DNA from: JALZKA01 sp963753385
Lineage (GTDB): Bacteria > Actinomycetota > Thermoleophilia > Solirubrobacterales > 70-9
Length of the DNA: 64,000 nucleotides
Direction: 5' to 3'
NCBI GenBank assembly: GCA_963753385.1
Contig: CAVWCC010000010.1
Span: forward strand, 186,001 to 250,000
Within the stretch, counting starts at the first letter, position 1; each line of letters starts with the position of its first letter. This document shows positions 60,161 to 64,000 of this stretch, in pieces. The notes beneath the pieces are model-generated. The model was not told the DNA's origin, ran no database searches, and saw only the letters and a list, made by a program, of their open reading frames with translations. The position numbers and the translations under genes are program-made.

Positions 60161-61101
60161 CAGCCCTCCACCACCGGTACCGGCAGGCTCTCATCGCTGC
60201 CGAACGCGACCACGACGGCAAAGCGGTCCCTGAGCGCGTCCTCGCCGAGCGCCGCCGCCGCTGCGCGCACCCCGGCCTCGTCGACCCCGCTCACGAGCCA
60301 CGTCGGCGGGCGCTCGCCGTCGCGGACCGCCGCGACCAAGCCCGCCCCGGCGCCGAGCCGTGATGCGGGCTCGGCGCGCTCGCTGAGCGCAATTAGCTCG
60401 AGGCCGGCGCCAGCCGGAGTGAAGTCGGCGAAGACGCCGCTGGAGGAGGGGCCGTCCTCGAGCTGCGCCGCCCCGGGATCCCGCCTGATCGCGTTCCAGG
60501 GGCCGACGAGGACGCGGAGCGCCTCGCCGCCGGGATCGCGGCCGAAGGGCACCTGGCTGACGGTCACGCCCTCGTCCGAGAGACGGTCGGCCGCAACCCG
60601 GCAGGACTCGCGCTCGCCTGCGCACTCGACCCGTACGGGCAGCCGGTCCTCGCCCGCTGAGTGCTGCAGAAACGGCTCGGGCCAAGAGCCGACGACGGCG
60701 GGCACCCGCATCGCGTCGGTCCAGTCGCGGTGATCCCACCAGACGCGGTCGCCGCCACTGACCTGCACGTCCGCCGATCCCACCGGCGACTCGATCCCGT
60801 TCATGTAGAAAAACCAGTCGAAGCGCCGGTCGCCCTCGGTCGAGCCCGAGACGCCCTCGATCGACTGGACGAAGCCGCCGCCGTAGCGGGTCTCGATGTC
60901 CGCCTCTCGATCGAGCAGTCGCAGCACGGTCTCGGACTCGTCAGGGTCGGAGACCTCGGCCTCGACCATCGGAGTCTGACCGTACTCGCGGGTCACGGTG
61001 AGGGTCGCGGTGCCGTCGGAGGAGGAGCCGGGACCGAGGCCGCAGCCGGCGATCGCCGCGGCCAGTGCCGCAAGCGCCAGCCGTTGCGACCTCGATCCCA
61101 A
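60160..61101 (-). CDS. Lipoprotein with DUF4430 (transcobalamin-like) domain
   Basis: A lipobox (LAALAAAIAGC, cysteine 20) anchors the protein outside the membrane. Residues about 28-125 form a DUF4430 domain: SETVLRLLDREADIETRYGG, VQSIEGVSG, WFFYMNGIESPVGSADVQVS and GDRVWWDHRDW. The same beta-domain fold forms the C-terminal cobalamin-binding half of animal transcobalamin and intrinsic factor. About 190 further residues have no recognised family. TTG 61101 is used because it yields the lipobox; it lies four bases after the previous stop with GGAGG upstream. Confidence 0.82.
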   Translation of the reverse strand: MGSRSQRLALAALAAAIAGCGLGPGSSSDGTATLTVTREYGQTPMVEAEVSDPDESETVLRLLDREADIETRYGGGFVQSIEGVSGSTEGDRRFDWFFYMNGIESPVGSADVQVSGGDRVWWDHRDWTDAMRVPAVVGSWPEPFLQHSAGEDRLPVRVECAGERESCRVAADRLSDEGVTVSQVPFGRDPGGEALRVLVGPWNAIRRDPGAAQLEDGPSSSGVFADFTPAGAGLELIALSERAEPASRLGAGAGLVAAVRDGERPPTWLVSGVDEAGVRAAAAALGEDALRDRFAVVVAFGSDESLPVPVVEG

Positions 61102-61105
61102 TCGC

Positions 61106-62125
61106 TCAGGTCCTCCGGACCCGCTCGCAGTCGTCCGCGATCGGGTCGTCACCGTCGCCAGTCTTGATCCTGACGACGTCGTCGCCCTTGCCGCAGTCGG
61201 CGCGGTCCTTGCCGCCCTTGCGCAGGTCGATCGCGTCGTCCCCGGCGCCCGACGAGATCTCGTCGAACCCGCGCGTACCGCGCAGCTCATCGCCACGATC
61301 GGAGCCGAAGATCGTTCTGCCGTGTGCCTTCGGGCACTTGGCGAGCGGCGTCTGCGAGCAGGTCTCGACGTGGTTCGAGGGAACGTCGACCCCGCGCTCG
61401 GCCGTGAGCACCGAACGCCCGTTACCGACGGTGATCTCGTACTCGCCATCTCCGATCGGGGTGACGCTCTCGGCGCCCTCGATCGTCGCGTTGCTCACCG
61501 GCGAAGGCGTACCGTCGAAGTCGTGGCTGACCACGCGGGCGGTGAACTCCCCGTCCGCGTCGCGCGCCGGGACGCCCTTGAGCTCCAGCGGGAGGCCGGT
61601 GTTGATCGACGGCTCGCCGATCTGCGGCGGGTCGCTCGGGAACGTCGCGTGGTACCAGAGCACGCTCTGCCCGTTTTCGATCTCAGCGACGTCGGGGCTC
61701 GAGAAGCCGCTGACGTAGTCGACCCAGTAGAGGAAGCCGGCGCTCGCGTTCGGGTAATGCCCGAAGCTCTTCTCCTCGCCGACCTGGCAGACCTGCGGGC
61801 CGAGATCCGTGCTCCGGTAGCGGACGGCGCGAAGGTCGGAGTTCGCGTCGTCGGCTGAACCGAGCAGGGTGAGCGCGGTCACGCCCTTGAATAGGGTCGA
61901 GCCGGGGCGGGGAACGCACTCGTCGGCCTGGGTCGCGCGCTTGATCCGGTCCGAGCCCACGACGTACCAGGCGCCGGGCTCGAGCGGCCCGGTCGGGCCT
62001 TCGACGCGCAGCTCGACGAGCGAGGTCTTTGCACCGGACGTAGCCGGGAGCAGGAACAGCAGGGTTGCGGCAAGCGCCAGCGCTGCCGCCGTGACGCCGG
62101 CGACCGGCGCGGTGATTTCTCTCAT
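61106..62125 (-). CDS. Secreted protein with transcobalamin-like beta-domain and RTX-like repeats
   Basis: A signal peptide (about residues 1-31, TAAALALAATLLFLLPATSG) is followed by a domain with VELRVEGPTGPLEPGAWYVV, KGVTALTLLGSADDANSDLR, GFLYWVDYVSGFSSPDVAEI and SVLWYHATFPSDP, in the order seen in DUF4430 domains (strand, Thr-Ala-hydrophobic helix, aromatic strands). The C-terminus (from about residue 265) has glycine/aspartate repeats such as GSDRGDELRGTRG and SSGAGDDAIDLR, like calcium-binding RTX repeats, and two to three cysteines. It is the first gene after the riboswitch. GTG 62134 is an alternative start. Confidence 0.75.
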   Translation of the reverse strand: MREITAPVAGVTAAALALAATLLFLLPATSGAKTSLVELRVEGPTGPLEPGAWYVVGSDRIKRATQADECVPRPGSTLFKGVTALTLLGSADDANSDLRAVRYRSTDLGPQVCQVGEEKSFGHYPNASAGFLYWVDYVSGFSSPDVAEIENGQSVLWYHATFPSDPPQIGEPSINTGLPLELKGVPARDADGEFTARVVSHDFDGTPSPVSNATIEGAESVTPIGDGEYEITVGNGRSVLTAERGVDVPSNHVETCSQTPLAKCPKAHGRTIFGSDRGDELRGTRGFDEISSGAGDDAIDLRKGGKDRADCGKGDDVVRIKTGDGDDPIADDCERVRRT

Positions 62126-62159
62126 GGGAGCCACCCTTTCCTCGAGGGGTTGAAACGGC

Positions 62160-62325
62160 TGCCGCGGGCAGGTCTCCTGGCTCCCGGCTTCGGGGCCGCG
62201 CCTTCCCGGGTTGCTAGGGCTCCCCAGTGGCTTCGTGCGACCCCTCGTCGCCGGTCACAGTGGCGGGACCGCGCCGGTTTCTCACCGGACTTCCCTTGAC
62301 CACGCGGCCTTATTGACCGGGCCAG
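62160..62325 (-). promoter_or_regulatory. Cobalamin riboswitch
   Basis: On the minus strand the leader contains GGGAAGTCCGGTGAGAAAC followed by CGCGGTCCCGCCACTGTGAC, GAAGCCACTGGGGAGCCC and finally the B12 box AGCCAGGAGACCTGCC (62167-62182), in the order and spacing of the class I cobalamin aptamer. It lies 35 bases before the first gene of the ECF operon, so expression should fall when B12 is plentiful. A possible -10 box TAGACT (62324-62329) would place the transcript start at the aptamer's edge (inference). Confidence 0.95.
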
Positions 62326-62358
62326 TCTACACCCGGCATACCCAGCGCTGCGAGCGCG

Positions 62359-63720
62359 TCAGGCCGGGATGTTGTGGTTGCCGCTGATCAGGCCGTTCGG
62401 GTCGTAGCGGCGCTTCACCTCGCGGAGCCGGTCGAGCGTCTCGGGCGCGAAGATCGAGTCCGCGTTCGTCGGCCGATCAGCGAAGTTGAAGTAGACGCTC
62501 CCCGTCGCCCACGGCTGGAGCGCGTCGCAGACGGCGTCGATCTGACGGTCGATCGCTGCGCCCATCTCCGGGCTCATCGGCAGGCCGATGCCGCAGAACA
62601 CGTACTGGGCGTCGAGGTGCGAGAGCGCGCCGCCTCCTTCCGCCGGCTCGCCGAGCGCGCCGCCGCACTGACGCAGCTCAGCGGAGAGGAGCGGCGAACC
62701 GGACTCCGGGCCACCCGTCTCGATGAACGCGTCGACGGCCTCCTGCGGCGCCTCGCGGAGCGACGTCGTGTAGACGAGGCCGGGCACCGGCTCCTCGGGC
62801 TCCATGTGCACCCTGGGGAGCTCCGAGGGAGGCATGGTCTCGAATGTGTCCATCACCGGGTCGCCCAGCTCGCGCATCGGCTGGACCAGCTCGGCTCCCT
62901 CCGATTCCGGCCCCGCGTAGCAGGCGCCGATCGTGATCAACGGCCTGTCCTGGAGCGGCTCGGGGATCATCGGCAGCGGCGGCAGCTGCAGGAACCGCAC
63001 GATCGTCGTGACGTCGACTGGGAGGTCGTTCGCCCAATCGAAGTACCGGCTGACGATCTCGCTCGTCCGCTCGTCGGCGGGATAGATCGCGCTTCCAGCG
63101 AACACCTCGCGCAGCGGGACGAGGTCGTACTCGATCGCGGTGACGACGCCGAAGCTGCCGCCCCCGCCGCGCAGTGCCCAGAACAGGTCGGCGTCGTTGG
63201 AGGCGTCGACGCGGCGCTGCTCGCCGTCAGCGGTCACCAGCTCGACCGCCCGCACGCTGTTGCAGGCGAGGCCGTAGGCGCGGGCGCACCAGCCGAAGCC
63301 GCCGCCGGTCGTGTAGCCGACGATCCCGATGTCCGGGGCCGAGCCCGAGAGGTTGGCGAGGCCGTGCTCGCCGGCGGCGGGATTCGCCTCCATCCAGAGC
63401 ACCCCGGCCTCGTAGCGGCCGGTGCCGCTCTCGGGATCGACCTCGATGCCCTTCATGCGCTCCATCCGCAGCAGGAGAGATCCGTCCAGCGGGCCGCGCG
63501 CTCCAGCGCCGTGGCCGGTGCCCTGGGCCGCTACTCCGAGCCCGTTGGCTCGCGCGAAGTTGATCGCCGCGGAGACATCGTCAGCGGTCTCTGGGTAGGC
63601 GACCAGCGCCGGATTCTGGTCGGCCGCGAGGTTCCAGGCGACGCGCGCATCGTCCCAACCGTCGTCGCTCGGCTTCACCACCTTCCCAGCGAAGGTCCCG
63701 TTCAGCGTTGCTGTCTCCAC
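62359..63720 (-). CDS. FAD-linked oxidase, berberine-bridge-enzyme-like
   Basis: The 453-residue protein has the PCMH-type FAD domain (ALVAYPETADDVSAAINFAR, then VAAQGTGHGAGARGP with the histidine that can bind flavin, and GIVGYTTGGGFGWCARAYGL, whose cysteine is at or near the second attachment site) and the C-terminal BBE domain (VYFNFADRPTNADSIFAPET, then KRRYDPNGLISGNHNI). Members oxidise alcohols, amines or sugars; the substrate is unknown. GTG start with GGAG upstream. Confidence 0.88.
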   Translation of the reverse strand: METATLNGTFAGKVVKPSDDGWDDARVAWNLAADQNPALVAYPETADDVSAAINFARANGLGVAAQGTGHGAGARGPLDGSLLLRMERMKGIEVDPESGTGRYEAGVLWMEANPAAGEHGLANLSGSAPDIGIVGYTTGGGFGWCARAYGLACNSVRAVELVTADGEQRRVDASNDADLFWALRGGGGSFGVVTAIEYDLVPLREVFAGSAIYPADERTSEIVSRYFDWANDLPVDVTTIVRFLQLPPLPMIPEPLQDRPLITIGACYAGPESEGAELVQPMRELGDPVMDTFETMPPSELPRVHMEPEEPVPGLVYTTSLREAPQEAVDAFIETGGPESGSPLLSAELRQCGGALGEPAEGGGALSHLDAQYVFCGIGLPMSPEMGAAIDRQIDAVCDALQPWATGSVYFNFADRPTNADSIFAPETLDRLREVKRRYDPNGLISGNHNIPA

Positions 63721-63839
63721 CTCTGCTCCTCCCGTCGATTCGGAAAACGCCCCTTCGCCCCGATCCTAGTCCGCGCGCCTGAGTTGCGCTCGGAGCCGAA
63801 GCGGAATTATCGCCTTGCTTGGAGGGGGATACTTTTGCC

Positions 63840-64000
63840 ATGAATCGGCGCGCCACGGTTGCGTCACTGCCCAACCCGGAATACCTCGCGCCGCGCTCGC
63901 CCGCCGAATGCGCAGCGCGGGGGCGGAGCGCGCGCGAGCAGGTCCCGCACGAGCATCATGCGGCGTGGGCCCCAGCGGCGAACAGGGCTGATCCCGTCGC
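63840..64000 (+). CDS. DUF2252 family protein, 5' part only
   Basis: An open frame from ATG 63840 runs off the window. It reads YLAPRSPAECAARGRSAREQ, then VPHEHHAAWAPAANRADPV, which matches the N-terminus of DUF2252 proteins (AARGRAxRxxVPRxxHAxWxPxxDRPDPV). The family resembles aminoglycoside phosphotransferase-like kinases, but function is not established. GGAGGGGG lies about 12 bases upstream of the start. It is divergent from the FAD oxidase. Confidence 0.7.
   Translation, partial: MNRRATVASLPNPEYLAPRSPAECAARGRSAREQVPHEHHAAWAPAANRADPV

Noticed and set aside
1..64000. tRNA, rRNA, insertion sequence or prophage genes
   Set aside because: No T-loop-like GTTCGANTC in a cloverleaf context, no transposase or integrase motifs and no attachment-site repeats were found by eye; a tRNAscan run would be decisive.

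Overview
The window is a very GC-rich chromosomal segment with dense, tightly overlapping genes, many GTG/TTG starts and ATGA/GTGA stop-start couplings. The gene set (actinobacterial-style dcw cluster, Ku plus split LigD, Flp/Tad pilus genes, ELWxxDGT secreted protein, many ECF-like and MocR regulators) points to a high-GC Actinomycetota, probably of the class Thermoleophilia (Solirubrobacterales/Gaiellales-like); the class assignment is inference. MurE carries the DNPR motif, so meso-diaminopimelate peptidoglycan is expected. I saw no rRNA, tRNA, CRISPR, phage or insertion-sequence genes.

Layout. 1-8.2 kb: ELWxxDGT secreted protein, then minus-strand hisC, aroH chorismate mutase, an RsuA/RluB pseudouridine synthase, YceI protein, an unknown membrane protein, scpB-scpA and trpS. 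8.2-13.3 kb: SnoaL-like protein, FetAB-type ABC exporter, a secreted protein, and an RNA polymerase sigma factor coupled to a membrane propeller protein. 13.3-16.3 kb: non-homologous end joining (ligase, Ku, LigD polymerase as separate genes). 16.3-19.2 kb: secreted protein and a MocR regulator divergent from a short GNAT-like protein. 19.2-23.8 kb: glycine cleavage system gcvT-gcvH-gcvPA-gcvPB. 23.8-40.4 kb: complete dcw division/cell-wall cluster on the minus strand (mraZ, rsmH, ftsL, ftsI, murE, murF, mraY, murD, ftsW, murG, murC, murB, ftsQ, ftsZ), interrupted by one plus-strand SRPBCC gene, with MraZ boxes inside the mraZ promoter. 40.5-53.4 kb: DUF3137-like membrane protein, tadA-tadB-tadC, DMT exporter, AHSA1-ArsR-DUF899 operon, hydroxyacid dehydrogenase, macro domain plus alkyltransferase-like protein, CpaB-like protein with a two-component system, a degenerate Rho-like protein, transaldolase. 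53.4-64 kb: glpD, nitroreductase, and then the most striking locus.

That locus (55.7-62.3 kb, minus strand) is headed by a clear cobalamin riboswitch and encodes a secreted protein with a transcobalamin-like beta-domain, a DUF4430 lipoprotein, an ECF transporter (EcfT and two ABC ATPases) and an ECF S-component fused to a prenyltransferase-like alpha/alpha-barrel repeat domain. Animal intrinsic factor and transcobalamin are built from the same two kinds of fold (alpha6/alpha6 barrel plus DUF4430-like beta-domain), so I propose a bacterial intrinsic-factor-like B12 capture and uptake system. A second unexpected signal is a two-hairpin element present twice (28.43 and 50.08 kb), each time starting in the stop codon of one gene and ending just before the next.

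Data-quality warning. At least 20 single-base frameshifts, mostly in G/C runs, break genes that must be functional (ftsZ, ftsQ, murB, murC, gcvT, gcvPA, hisC, an EcfA). They cluster at 1-28 kb and 57.9-58.4 kb and are absent from about 28.5-57.6 kb; they are best read as sequencing or assembly errors, not pseudogenes. Coordinates of those genes are given across the frame breaks.
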